Source of the DNA: Streptomyces sp. NBC_00414
GTDB lineage: Bacteria; Actinomycetota; Actinomycetes; Streptomycetales; Streptomycetaceae
NCBI RefSeq assembly: GCF_036038375.1
Contig: NZ_CP107935.1
Span: 10,044,001-10,108,000, forward strand
DNA: 64,000 bases
Reading direction: 5' to 3'
Shown here: one piece after another, positions 1 to 8,775 of the stretch
Layout: each line of letters starts with the position of its first letter
Numbering within the stretch: position 1 is the first letter of the stretch
Made by a program: the position numbers and the translations under genes
The notes under the pieces: generated by a model
Database searches by the model: none
What the model saw: only the letters and a program-made list of their open reading frames with translations
What the model was told of the DNA's origin: nothing

Positions 1-680
1 GCGGTCAGGGCCTGCCCCTCAAGGTGATCGCCTCCGGGTCCAATTCCACGGGCACCGAGGGCAAGGACGTGACGATGATCAGGGTCCCCAAGGACAGCCC
101 GATCAGGTCGGCGGCGGACCTCGCGGGCAAGAAGGTCAGCGTCAACACGCTCAACAACCTCCTCCAGATGCTCGGCGAGGTCGCGGTGGACGCGGACAAG
201 GGCGACCCGGACAAGGTCCAGTTCGTCGAACTGCCCTTCCCCGATGCGGTCACCGCGCTGGGCAAGGGCGACATCGACGCCATGGTCACCGCCGAGCCGT
301 TCGACACCATCGCCGCGGACGCGGGCACCCGGGTCATCGCCTCGCCCTACCTCGACATGGCGAAGAGCAGCCTCACCACGTCGGTGTACTTCACCTCCGA
401 GGCACAGCTGAAGAAGAACCCGAAGCTGTTCACCGCGCTGAAGGCCGCCATCGACGAGTCACTGGCCTACGCGGAGGCGCACCCCCGGGAGACCCGGGCC
501 CAGCTGTCCTCGTTCATGAAGATCGACCCCGAGGTGGCCCAGAAGGTGACCCTGCCGACCTTCGCACCCGCGATCGAGCAGTCCTCCGTCGAGACGTTCG
601 TCAAGACGGCCCGCGCGCACGGCCTGATCGACAAGGACATCTCCTACGACGACCTGGTGTGGTCGGGAACGGCCGGCTGA
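1..680 (+). CDS. ABC transporter substrate-binding protein (5' end outside window)
   Basis: C-terminal 226 residues of an NMT1/SsuA/TauA-type periplasmic binding protein; the reading frame is open to the left edge, so the start and lipoprotein signal lie outside the window. Visible family signs are the RVPKDSPIRSAADLAGKKVSV segment, then the second lobe with AMVTAEPFD and a helical C-terminus. It would capture the solute outside the membrane for the importer encoded by the two permease genes and ATPase gene just downstream. One base separates its stop from the next start, so it is in the same operon. Substrate class (sulfonate, nitrate, pyrimidine precursor or aromatic) cannot be told from the sequence. 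Confidence 0.85.
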   Translation, partial: GQGLPLKVIASGSNSTGTEGKDVTMIRVPKDSPIRSAADLAGKKVSVNTLNNLLQMLGEVAVDADKGDPDKVQFVELPFPDAVTALGKGDIDAMVTAEPFDTIAADAGTRVIASPYLDMAKSSLTTSVYFTSEAQLKKNPKLFTALKAAIDESLAYAEAHPRETRAQLSSFMKIDPEVAQKVTLPTFAPAIEQSSVETFVKTARAHGLIDKDISYDDLVWSGTAG

Positions 681-681
681 C

Positions 682-2457
682 ATGACCACCCCTCTTCCTG
701 GGGCCGCACCTCTGCCTGAGGCCACCCCCGCCCCCGGCACGGCCCCTCTCCGCAGCGACCTGCCCGCCGGCAGCTCCCGCTGGGCGGTCCGACGGGCCCA
801 GTGGCGCTCCCTCGGCATCACGGACGAGGAGATGGCCCGGCCCAAGATAGCCATCGTCAACTCCTCCTCCGACCTGGCCGCCTGCTTCGCCCACCTCGAC
901 GACATCGTCCCGGTGCTGAAGGAGGCGATCCGGGCAGCGGGCGGGCTGCCCTTCGAGATCCGCACCGCCGCCCCGGCCGACTTCGTGACCAGTGCCGGGG
1001 CCGGCGGCCGGTACGTACTGCCCACCCGCGACCTGATCGTCAACGACATCGAGGTCGTGGTGGAGGGCGCCCTGCTCGACGGCATGGTGTGCCTCAGCTC
1101 GTGCGACAAGACCGCGCCCGCCCACATGATGGCGGGCGGCAGGCTCGACGTGCCCACCCTGCTCGTCGCCTGCGGCTACCAGCGCAGCGCCCTGCACGAG
1201 GACGGCGGCGCCGACATCGAGGACGTCTTCCTGCATGCCGGCCACACCGCCCTGGGCCGTACCTCCGCCGAGGACCTCCTGGCCATGTCCGAGGACGCCA
1301 TCCGCGGTCCCGGAGTGTGCGCGGGCATGGGCACCGCCAACACCATGCACATGGCCGCAGAGGCCCTGGGCATGGCGCTGCCCGGCACCACCCCGACCCG
1401 CGCCGAGGGCCCCGTCATGTGGGACGCCGTCCGCTCGGCCGGCGCGCGCATCGTGGAGATGGTCCACGAGGGGCGCACGGCGCGCTCGGTGCTCACCCCC
1501 GCCGCGATCCGCAACGCGGTCACCGTGATGCTCGCGGTCGGCGGCTCCATCAACTCCGTCAAACACCTCCAGGCCGTCGCCGTCGAGGCCGGACTGGACG
1601 TCGACGTCTGGCGGACCTACGAGGAACTGGCCGACCGGGTCCCCGTCATCACCGCGGTACGGCCCAACGGCCCCCATCACATCGAGCAGCTCGACGACGC
1701 CGGCGGCACCCGGGGCGTACTCGCCGCGCTGGCGCCCCTCCTCGACCTCACCACGGTCGGCGCCACCGGCCGCCCGCTCGGCGAACTCGTCGCCGAAACA
1801 CCCCGGTCCGAACCGGAGTTCATCCGGCCGCTGGACGACCCGTTCTCCCGTACGCCGTCGATCGTCGTCCTGCGCGGGTCCCTGGCGGCCGACGGCGCGA
1901 TCGTCAAGCTGCCCGCCGACGAGGAACGGCCCACGTCCTTCCGCGGTCCGGCCCGCTGCTACCCCTCCCGCGAGACCGCCATCGACGGACTCGCCGCGGG
2001 GGAGGTGCAGGCCGGCGACGTGGTCGTGCTGCGCGGCATCGGGCTGCACGGCGGCCCCGGCATGGCGATGGCCTCGGCGTTCGTGTTCGCCCTCGACGGC
2101 GCCGGACTCGGCGAGAAGGTCGCCGTGGTCACCGACGGCCAGCTCTCCGGACTGGTCAACAAGGGCATCGTCGTCGGCGAGGTCTCCCCGGAGGCCGCGA
2201 TCGGCGGCCCGCTCGGCCGGATCCACGACGGCGATGTCATCAGCATCGATCTCACCACCCGCACGGTCGACCTGGAGGTCGACCCGGACACCCTGGCCGG
2301 CCGCGAGGCGGCCCCCGCGGAGACGGTCCGTACGCCCGGCTGGCTGTCCGTGTACGACCGCACCGTCACCAGCCCCGCCTGCGGCTCCGTCCTGGCCCGC
2401 CCGGACTGCGCGAGCGCGTGCGGGCGGTCCCTGGAAGAAGCGGGAGAAGCCCGATGA
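682..2457 (+). CDS. IlvD/Edd-family dehydratase
   Basis: 591-residue dehydratase of the dihydroxy-acid/phosphogluconate/sugar-acid dehydratase family, which removes water from 2,3-dihydroxy acids with an iron-sulfur cluster. All three family cysteines are visible: C68 in AACFAHL, C141 in the hallmark SSCDKTAPAHMM, and C213 in GVCAGMGTANTM; the C-terminal swivel domain has GLHGGPGMAMA and VTDGQLSGLVNKG. The first 25 residues are Pro/Ala rich and probably disordered. It sits inside a transporter/AcnX operon rather than with ilvB or ilvC, so I infer catabolism of a hydroxylated acid, not branched-chain amino acid synthesis. The stop overlaps the next ATG (ATGA). Confidence 0.88.
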   Translation: MTTPLPGAAPLPEATPAPGTAPLRSDLPAGSSRWAVRRAQWRSLGITDEEMARPKIAIVNSSSDLAACFAHLDDIVPVLKEAIRAAGGLPFEIRTAAPADFVTSAGAGGRYVLPTRDLIVNDIEVVVEGALLDGMVCLSSCDKTAPAHMMAGGRLDVPTLLVACGYQRSALHEDGGADIEDVFLHAGHTALGRTSAEDLLAMSEDAIRGPGVCAGMGTANTMHMAAEALGMALPGTTPTRAEGPVMWDAVRSAGARIVEMVHEGRTARSVLTPAAIRNAVTVMLAVGGSINSVKHLQAVAVEAGLDVDVWRTYEELADRVPVITAVRPNGPHHIEQLDDAGGTRGVLAALAPLLDLTTVGATGRPLGELVAETPRSEPEFIRPLDDPFSRTPSIVVLRGSLAADGAIVKLPADEERPTSFRGPARCYPSRETAIDGLAAGEVQAGDVVVLRGIGLHGGPGMAMASAFVFALDGAGLGEKVAVVTDGQLSGLVNKGIVVGEVSPEAAIGGPLGRIHDGDVISIDLTTRTVDLEVDPDTLAGREAAPAETVRTPGWLSVYDRTVTSPACGSVLARPDCASACGRSLEEAGEAR

Positions 2458-3290
2458 AAGTGCTCGACACCACCCGGCCCACCAAGGCCCCACCCGCACC
2501 GCCCCCGCGCGCCCGCGGGCCCAGGCCCCGGATCGCCCCGCTGGTCGGCATCGCGGTCGCCGCCCTGCTGGCCGAGCTGCTCCCGCGCACCGGCCTGATC
2601 GCGGACGGCGCGCTGCCCCCGCTCAGCTCCGTCCTGGCCGAGCTCGGCCGGGAAGCGGGCGACGGCGTTCTGTGGGAGGCCCTGGGCGACACGGTCCGCA
2701 CCTGGGCCGTCGGACTGGTGGCCGCCGTCGCCGCGGGAGTGGTCGCGGGCGTGGCCATCGGACTCGTACCGGTACTGCGCGCCCTCACCGCCTCCACGGT
2801 GGAGTTTCTGCGCCCGATCCCCTCGGTGGCCCTCATCCCGGCGGTCATCCTCGTCTTCGGCACCGGCTACGAGTCGGGTGTGGTCCTCATCGTCTACGCC
2901 GGCTTCTGGCAGGTGCTGGTGCAGGTGCTCTACGGCGTCCAGGACATCGACCCGGTCGCCTACGACACCGCCCGCTCCTACCGCTTCGGCCTGTGGGCCC
3001 GCGTCCGGCACGTCATCTGGCCGACCGCCCTGCCGTTCGTTTTCACCGGCATCAGGCTGGCCGCCTCGGTCGCGCTGGTCCTCGCCATCACCGGCGAACT
3101 GGTCATCGGCACCCCGGGCATCGGACAGCTCATCTCCGTCGCGCAGAGCAGCGGCGCTACGACCGAGATGTTCGCGCTCGTCCTGCTCACCGGCGTCCTC
3201 GGCGTCCTCGTCAACGTCGGCTTCCGGTACGCCGAACGCGCCGCACTCGGCTGGCACCCCTCCGTGCGGCGATCGGCGGGCACCCGATGA
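2454..3290 (+). CDS. ABC transporter permease (SsuC/TauC type) 1
   Basis: 278-residue inner-membrane permease with about six hydrophobic segments and the permease coupling loop (the EFLRPIPSVALIPAVILVFG region and the EAA-like segment DTARSYRFGLWARVRHVIWPTALP around residues 165-190). The start is the ATG that overlaps the stop of the dehydratase gene in ATGA; a proline-rich cytoplasmic N-terminus of about 25 residues precedes the first membrane segment. It would form the translocation channel with the second permease, which begins in a further ATGA overlap at its 3' end. Two unlike permeases instead of one homodimer is less common for this family, and suggests a heterodimeric channel. Confidence 0.88.
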   Translation: MKVLDTTRPTKAPPAPPPRARGPRPRIAPLVGIAVAALLAELLPRTGLIADGALPPLSSVLAELGREAGDGVLWEALGDTVRTWAVGLVAAVAAGVVAGVAIGLVPVLRALTASTVEFLRPIPSVALIPAVILVFGTGYESGVVLIVYAGFWQVLVQVLYGVQDIDPVAYDTARSYRFGLWARVRHVIWPTALPFVFTGIRLAASVALVLAITGELVIGTPGIGQLISVAQSSGATTEMFALVLLTGVLGVLVNVGFRYAERAALGWHPSVRRSAGTR

Positions 3291-4072
3291 ACGTCATGAA
3301 CGTCCTGCGACGCACCCTGTACGCCGTCGCCCTGCCCGCCGCCCTCGTCGCACTGTGGTGGATCACCAGCGTCGACAGCACCAGTTACTACTACCCGCCG
3401 CTGCCCGACATCCTGGACCGGTTCGGGGAACTGTGGCTGTCGTCCCGGTTCGCCGAGGACGTCGTACCCAGCCTGCTCCGGCTCCTCACCGGGTTCGTAC
3501 TGTCCGCGGTCCTCGGGGTGGCTCTGGGCGTCGCCCTCGGCCTGACCGACACGCTGCGCCGCGGCGCCGAACCGGTCCTGGAGTTCCTGCGAGCCCTCCC
3601 GCCGACCGTGCTCGTGCCGGTCATCGCGATCGTCGCCGGCATCGGGGACGGCTCGAAGGTCCTGGTCATCGTCTCCGGCTGTGTCTGGCCGGTCCTGCTG
3701 AACACCGTCGAGGGCGTCCGCGCCGCCGACGAGGTCATGGTCGACACCTGCCGCACGTACGGCATCACCGGCGCCGCGCGGCTGCGCCACATGGTGCTGC
3801 CCGCGGCGAGCCCGCAGATCTCGGCGGGACTGCGCCAGTCCCTGTCCATCGGGCTGATCCTCATGGTCATCGGCGAGATGTTCGCCGCCACCAACGGCCT
3901 CGGCTTCAGCATCGTGCAGTTCCAGCGCACCTTCGCGATCCCCCAGATGTGGAGCGGCATCATCCTGCTCGGCCTCATCGGGTTCGTGCTGTCCGCGCTG
4001 TTCACCGTCGTCGAGAAGCGGGCCCTGGGCTGGTACCTGGGCCTGCGCGAATCACAGAGGAAGAACGGCTGA
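3287..4072 (+). CDS. ABC transporter permease (SsuC/TauC type) 2
   Basis: 261-residue integral membrane protein homologous to the permease just upstream: FLRALPPTVLVPVIAIVAGIGD near residue 105 and the coupling segment DTCRTYGITGAARLRHMVLP near residue 150, followed by two more membrane helices. ATG overlaps the upstream stop, and its own stop overlaps the ATPase start (TGATG), so the translation of all three importer genes is coupled. Likely partner of permease 1 in the membrane. Confidence 0.88.
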   Translation: MNVMNVLRRTLYAVALPAALVALWWITSVDSTSYYYPPLPDILDRFGELWLSSRFAEDVVPSLLRLLTGFVLSAVLGVALGVALGLTDTLRRGAEPVLEFLRALPPTVLVPVIAIVAGIGDGSKVLVIVSGCVWPVLLNTVEGVRAADEVMVDTCRTYGITGAARLRHMVLPAASPQISAGLRQSLSIGLILMVIGEMFAATNGLGFSIVQFQRTFAIPQMWSGIILLGLIGFVLSALFTVVEKRALGWYLGLRESQRKNG

Positions 4073-4869
4073 TGACAGACATGGTCACCGTCAGGGGCCT
4101 CAACAAGGTGTACGAGTCCTCCGGCCACCGGGTGGAGGCGATCGGCGACATCACCTTCTCCGTCGCCCGGGGCGAGTTCGCCTGCATCGTCGGCCCCTCC
4201 GGCGCGGGCAAGACGACCCTGCTGAAATGCCTCGCCGGACTGCTCACCCCCACGGCGGGCGAAGTGCTGCTCGACGGCGCCCCCGTCACCGGGCCACCGC
4301 CCGGCATGGCCGTGGTGTTCCAGGAGTACGGCCGCAGCCTCTTCCCCTGGAAGACCGTGCGGCAGAACATCGACCTCCCGCTGCGGCAGAAGGGCCTGCC
4401 CCGCGCCGAACGCGACCGGCTGGTCGCCGACTCCCTCGCCGCCGTAGGACTCGCCGACTCCGGCGACGCGTACCCCTGGCAGCTCTCCGGCGGCATGCAG
4501 CAGCGCGTCGCCATCGCCCGGGCCGTCGCCTACGAGCCGCAGGTGCTCCTCATGGACGAACCCTTCGCCGCCGTCGACGCGCAGACCCGCGCCGACCTCG
4601 AAGACCTCGTCCGGTCGCTGTGGCGCTCCCTCGGCATCACCACCCTGTTCGTCACCCACGACATCGACGAGGCCGTCTACCTCGGCGAACGCGTCCTGGT
4701 CCTGTCCGCCTCGCCCACCCACGTCCTCGACGACGTGCCGATCGGGCTGCCCGCCGAACGCGACCAGGTCACCAGCCGTTCGACGCCGGACTTCGCCGAG
4801 CTGCGCACCCGTGTGCACCGCGGCATCCAGGAGGCCAAGGCCGGCCGCCGAGCGGCAGCCGCCGCATGA
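4072..4869 (+). CDS. ABC transporter ATP-binding protein (SsuB/TauB type)
   Basis: 265-residue cytoplasmic ATPase that energises the importer. Walker A GPSGAGKTT near residue 42, Q-loop in VFQEYGRSLFPW, signature LSGGMQQR near residue 141, Walker B VLLMDEPFAAVD and the switch histidine in VTHDIDEA are all present. The FPW after the Q-loop and the LGERVLVLSASP block are typical of nitrate/sulfonate/taurine importers. A second in-frame ATG lies nine bases downstream, but the first one overlaps the previous stop in TGATG and is preferred. The C-terminus ends in an Ala-rich stretch and overlaps the hydrolase start by four bases. Confidence 0.92.
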   Translation: MTDMVTVRGLNKVYESSGHRVEAIGDITFSVARGEFACIVGPSGAGKTTLLKCLAGLLTPTAGEVLLDGAPVTGPPPGMAVVFQEYGRSLFPWKTVRQNIDLPLRQKGLPRAERDRLVADSLAAVGLADSGDAYPWQLSGGMQQRVAIARAVAYEPQVLLMDEPFAAVDAQTRADLEDLVRSLWRSLGITTLFVTHDIDEAVYLGERVLVLSASPTHVLDDVPIGLPAERDQVTSRSTPDFAELRTRVHRGIQEAKAGRRAAAAA

Positions 4870-5732
4870 CCGCCCACGCCGACGGGCGCGCGAGCGCGTT
4901 CACCAGCACCTCCGCCAGCCCCATCACCAGCCCCGCCACCAGCTCCTTCGCCGACGAGGGATCCGGCGACGCGGTCCTGCTCTCCGCCTCCCTCGGCACC
5001 ACCGCCGCGATGTGGGCACCGCAGCGCACCCGCCTACGCACCGAGCGCCGGGTGATCGCGTACGACCACCGAGGCCACGGCGCCTCCCCGGTGCCCCCGG
5101 GACCGTACGACCTCGCAGACCTGGTCCACGACGCCGTCGCCCTCCTCGACTCGCTGGACATCGAGTCCGCCGACGTCGTAGGGATCAGCCTCGGCGGCAC
5201 GGTCGGGCTCGCCCTGGCCGCGGACCACCCCGACCGGGTACGCAGCCTGGTCACCGTCAACGCACCCGCCTTCGCGGACGACCCCGCCTTCTGGCGCCGA
5301 CGCGCCGCGGCGATCCGGGAACAGGGCATGAAGGCGGCCACCTCGGGCCTGCTCGGCCGCTGGTACGCCCCCGCCGTGGCCCAGGCCCCGACGGCCCTGG
5401 TGCAGGAGACCGTCGAGGGCGTCGGACGGCTCGACCCGGAGGGCTACGCGGCCTGCTGCGAAGCCATCGCCGGCACCGATCTGCGCGACCGGCTGGCCGC
5501 CGTCCGCTGCCCCGTGCTCGTGGTGAACGGGCTCGCCGACGCCGTCGTCCCGGCCCACCACGCCCGGACGATAGCGGCCGCCGTACCCGGCGCCCGGCAG
5601 GTCGAACTGCCCGACGCGGGACACCTGTTGAGCCAGGAGATCCCCGACCGACTCCACACCCTGCTGACGGAGCACTGGACCTCGCCCACCGCCACCGCAG
5701 CAGCCGCCGACGCCAGAAAGGCAACCCCGTGA
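4866..5732 (+). CDS. alpha/beta-fold hydrolase (lactonase/esterase-like)
   Basis: 288-residue hydrolase resembling 3-oxoadipate enol-lactonases and related esterases. Nucleophile elbow GISLGG (Ser near residue 107), acid residue in VNGLADAVVP and histidine in DAGHLL give a complete catalytic triad; YDHRGHGAS is the usual oxyanion-side motif. It has no signal peptide and is cytosolic. The first 30 residues are a Ser/Thr/Ala-rich tail of low complexity, so the true start may be later, but the ATGA overlap with the ATPase gene favours this one. In this operon it probably opens a lactone or cleaves an ester or C-C bond of the imported substrate. The substrate cannot be named. Confidence 0.82.
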   Translation: MTAHADGRASAFTSTSASPITSPATSSFADEGSGDAVLLSASLGTTAAMWAPQRTRLRTERRVIAYDHRGHGASPVPPGPYDLADLVHDAVALLDSLDIESADVVGISLGGTVGLALAADHPDRVRSLVTVNAPAFADDPAFWRRRAAAIREQGMKAATSGLLGRWYAPAVAQAPTALVQETVEGVGRLDPEGYAACCEAIAGTDLRDRLAAVRCPVLVVNGLADAVVPAHHARTIAAAVPGARQVELPDAGHLLSQEIPDRLHTLLTEHWTSPTATAAAADARKATP

Positions 5733-7072
5733 GCAGCTACGTCACCGAACCAACCCGTGAGACACCGGTGTTCGGCGAGTGGGAGGTCGTCGTCCTCGGC
5801 GGTGGCCCCGCCGGACTCGCCGCGGCCACCGCCGCCGCCCGCGCCGGACGCAGCACCCTGCTGGTGGAGAAGAGCGGCTACCTCGGCGGCGCCGGTACCG
5901 GCGGGGGCCTGTCCACCTTCTGCGGCATGTACTCCAACGTCCACGGCGAACACCTCCTCACCGTCAAGGGACACGCCACCGAACTCCTGGAACGCATCGA
6001 CCGCCTCGGCGGACTCCGCGCCCCGCACCTGTCCTTCGCCGACCGCATCCAGGCCCAGGCCTACGACATCCCGGCCTACCGCAGCGCCGCCGACGACCAC
6101 GTGCTGTCCGCCGGAGCCCAACTCCTCTACCACGCCTTCGCGGTGGGCGCGATATCCGGCCCGTCGGGCGTCGAGGCAGTCGTCGTCGAATCGAAGTCAG
6201 GGCGCGGCATCCTGCGCGGCCAGGTGTTCATCGACGCGTCCGGCGACGGCGACCTGCTGGCCTGGACCGGAACGAGCCACGAGAAGGCCGACCCGTACGG
6301 CGACATGCTCTACCCGTCCACCATGTTCCGCATCAACGCCGTGGACGACGAGCGCGCCGGGCCCGCGTGGAAGATCCTGCCCCGCCTGATGGACGAGGCC
6401 GTGGCCGCCGGGCGCCCCCGCTTCCCGCGGCGCGGCGCGATCGTACGGCCCCAGCGCGACGCCGTGGAATGGCGGGCCAACGCCACCCAGCTGCGCAATC
6501 CCGACGGCAGCGCGGTCGACGGCACCGACGTCTGGCAGCTCACCCACGGCGAGGTCCAGGGCCGCGCACAGGCCCAGGAGGTGTTCGGCTTCATCCGCGA
6601 GAACCTGCCCGGCTTCGAGAAGTCCTACATCGTCGACATCGGCCCCGAGATCGGCATCCGCGAGACCCGCCGCCTGCTCGGCCGCCACGTGCTCACCGAG
6701 GACGACGTCCGCTCCTGCACCCGCTTCGAGGACTCCATCGGCCTCAACGGCTGGCCCGTGGAGGCACACGTCGACGGGGACCTCGACATCCGCTGGCCCT
6801 ACGGCGACGACCCGGTGGGCTACAACCAGCTGCCCTATCGCATGCTCGTCCCCGCCGAAGGCCCCGGCAACCTCCTCGTCGCCGGACGCTGCGCGTCTAT
6901 GACCCACGGCGGCCAGTCCGCCGCCCGCGTCGCGGGACCCTGCTTCGCCATGGGCCAGGCCGCCGGCACGGCCGCCCACCTGGCCCTCAAGGACCAGGTC
7001 ACCGCCGCCGAGGTCGACGTCACGCGGCTGCGCACCGAACTGGAAGGAGAGGGCGCGTGCCTTTCACTGTGA
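5729..7072 (+). CDS. FAD-dependent oxidoreductase (PF12831-like)
   Basis: 447-residue flavoprotein starting at a GTG that overlaps the hydrolase stop. The N-terminal dinucleotide-binding fold shows GGGPAGLAAATAAARAGRS with the acidic end of the second strand (LLVEKSGYLGGAG), a central substrate domain containing IRETRRLLGRHVLT, and the C-terminal FAD motif LLVAGRCASMTHGGQSAARV. This arrangement matches the FAD_oxidored group related to fumarate reductase flavoproteins and FAD-dependent tricarballylate- or xanthan-lyase-like enzymes. No membrane segment or signal is present. It presumably oxidises or reduces an intermediate made by the dehydratases of the same operon; the electron acceptor is unknown. 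Confidence 0.82.
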   Translation: MSSYVTEPTRETPVFGEWEVVVLGGGPAGLAAATAAARAGRSTLLVEKSGYLGGAGTGGGLSTFCGMYSNVHGEHLLTVKGHATELLERIDRLGGLRAPHLSFADRIQAQAYDIPAYRSAADDHVLSAGAQLLYHAFAVGAISGPSGVEAVVVESKSGRGILRGQVFIDASGDGDLLAWTGTSHEKADPYGDMLYPSTMFRINAVDDERAGPAWKILPRLMDEAVAAGRPRFPRRGAIVRPQRDAVEWRANATQLRNPDGSAVDGTDVWQLTHGEVQGRAQAQEVFGFIRENLPGFEKSYIVDIGPEIGIRETRRLLGRHVLTEDDVRSCTRFEDSIGLNGWPVEAHVDGDLDIRWPYGDDPVGYNQLPYRMLVPAEGPGNLLVAGRCASMTHGGQSAARVAGPCFAMGQAAGTAAHLALKDQVTAAEVDVTRLRTELEGEGACLSL

Positions 7073-7088
7073 GCACTGTGAGGACATC

Positions 7089-8369
7089 ATGCTGCTGAGC
7101 CCCGCCGACGAACGCATGCTGGCCGGCGAGGAGGGCCCGGCGGTCCGCTCCGCCCTGGAACTCCTCGTCCGCTACGGCGAGTTGATGGGCGCCGAACGCC
7201 TCATCGACACCGACAACGTGTGCGGCGCCAACCTCTTCGGACCGCGCCACGCCCGGGTCCTGGGCACCACCGACCCGGCCGCCCTGTTCTCGCGGTTCTC
7301 CCTCGACCTCGACGAGACGGTCGACGTACCGCCGTTCCGCGCGCACAGCTGCCAGCTCATCGGACCCCGCGACCGCGACCAGTGGGACCTGCAGGGCATC
7401 GCGCCCACCGACGCCGCCGCGATGGACGACAGCGAGCGCTACCTCGCCGACAAGGGAGTGGACCTCCTCTCGACCTGCACTCCCTACCAGGTGGGCAACG
7501 TGCCCCGGTTCGGCGAGCACTGCGCGTGGATGGAGTCCTCCGCCGTCGTCTACATCAACTCCGTGCTCGGCGCCCGCACCAACACCGAGGGCCGCGAGTC
7601 CTCGGCCGCCTCCATGCTCACCGGCCGCACCCCCTACTGCGGCTACCACCTGGACGCACACCGCCGCGCCACGCACCTGATCGAGGTACGGCACCCGGTC
7701 GTGACCACCGAGGACTGGAACGTCCTCGGCTACTGGGTGGGGGAGCAGGTCCAGGACGCCGTCCCGGTCCTCACCGGACCCGGGCTCGCGGGGACTGTGC
7801 CGACGCCGGTGCAGCTGAAGCAGTTCGGCGCGGCAGCCGCCTCCTCCGGCGACGTCGAGATGTACCACCTGCCCGGCGTCACACCGGAGGCCCGCACGAC
7901 GGAACAGGCACTGGCCGGGCGGGAACCCGCCGCGGTCTCGGTCTTCGACGCCGCCGCGCGCGCCGAGACGGTGGCATCGCTGTGCCGGACGGCCACCGAC
8001 CGCGAGGTGGACTTCGTGATGATCGGCTGCCCGCACGCCTCACTGGAGCAGGTCCGCGAGGTCGCCGGGCTGCTGGCGGGCCGCCGCCTCGCGGACTCCA
8101 CGGCTCTGTGGGTCTTCACCCCGCGGGCCCTGCGCGAGGTGGCCGAGCGTGAGGGCCACGTCGCCGCCATCGAGCATGCGGGTGGGCGCGTCCTGTCCGA
8201 CACCTGCCCGGCGATCGGACAGTTCCTGCCGCCGGGTACGCGCGTGTTCGCCACCGACTCCGCGAAACAGGCGCACTACCTGCCCGCCATCACGGGCGTA
8301 CAGGGCTGGTTCGGCAGCGTACGCACCTGTGTCGACGCCGCCCTGACCGGACGGTGGCCCGATGCCTGA
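7089..8369 (+). CDS. aconitase X catalytic (large) subunit, AcnX-type dehydratase
   Basis: 426-residue protein of the aconitase X (DUF521) family. Diagnostic segments are VCGANLFG near residue 45, LSTCTPYQVGNVPRFGEH near residue 140, the WMESSAVVYINSVLGARTN block, IGCPHASLEQ near 315 and LSDTCPAIG near 375; the cysteines fit iron-sulfur ligands. Characterised AcnX enzymes dehydrate cis-3-hydroxy-L-proline (bacteria) or phosphomevalonate (archaea). Here the enzyme is split in two genes, with the swivel subunit overlapping its 3' end by eight bases. No proline racemase, reductase or mevalonate gene is nearby, so neither known substrate is supported by context. Only 16 bases separate it from the flavoprotein gene. 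Confidence 0.88.
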   Translation: MLLSPADERMLAGEEGPAVRSALELLVRYGELMGAERLIDTDNVCGANLFGPRHARVLGTTDPAALFSRFSLDLDETVDVPPFRAHSCQLIGPRDRDQWDLQGIAPTDAAAMDDSERYLADKGVDLLSTCTPYQVGNVPRFGEHCAWMESSAVVYINSVLGARTNTEGRESSAASMLTGRTPYCGYHLDAHRRATHLIEVRHPVVTTEDWNVLGYWVGEQVQDAVPVLTGPGLAGTVPTPVQLKQFGAAAASSGDVEMYHLPGVTPEARTTEQALAGREPAAVSVFDAAARAETVASLCRTATDREVDFVMIGCPHASLEQVREVAGLLAGRRLADSTALWVFTPRALREVAEREGHVAAIEHAGGRVLSDTCPAIGQFLPPGTRVFATDSAKQAHYLPAITGVQGWFGSVRTCVDAALTGRWPDA

Positions 8370-8775
8370 CCCGCTGTACGGCAAGGGGGTGGTCGCCGGA
8401 CGGGCCAGCGGACCGGCGCTGGTGTGCACGGCCCCGGTGTCGGGCTGGGGCGGCATAGACCCCCGTACCGGAATCATCGTGGAGAGCCGCCACCCCCAGC
8501 ACGGGCACAGCGTCGCCGGCACCGTACTGGTGCTGCCCGGAGCCAAGGGGTCGTCCGGCTGGTCCGGGCAGTTCCACCTCGCCAAGCTGCAGGGCACGGC
8601 GCCGTGCGCGATCGTGTTCACGCGGATGAACAGCAAGCTCGCCCTGGGTCTCGTCGTCCTCCGCGTCCCGGCGGTGACGGGCCTGGACACCGAGGGAACG
8701 ATCCGCACCGGGGACCTCGTGGAGGTCGACGGAACAGCGGGCACGCTCCTGGTACTGAAGGAAAGGCTGATCTGA
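8362..8775 (+). CDS. aconitase X swivel (small) subunit, DUF126
   Basis: 137-residue partner of the AcnX large subunit. GKGVVAGRASGPALV at the N-terminus, GTVLVLPGAKGSSGWSG in the middle (the serine-containing active-site loop of the swivel domain) and LALGLVVLRVPAVTGLD are hallmark DUF126 sequences. It overlaps the large-subunit gene and is followed by an SDR gene in a TGATG overlap, so the pair should be made together in fixed ratio. It supplies the substrate-binding loop that closes over the iron-sulfur centre of the large subunit. Confidence 0.9.
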   Translation: MPDPLYGKGVVAGRASGPALVCTAPVSGWGGIDPRTGIIVESRHPQHGHSVAGTVLVLPGAKGSSGWSGQFHLAKLQGTAPCAIVFTRMNSKLALGLVVLRVPAVTGLDTEGTIRTGDLVEVDGTAGTLLVLKERLI

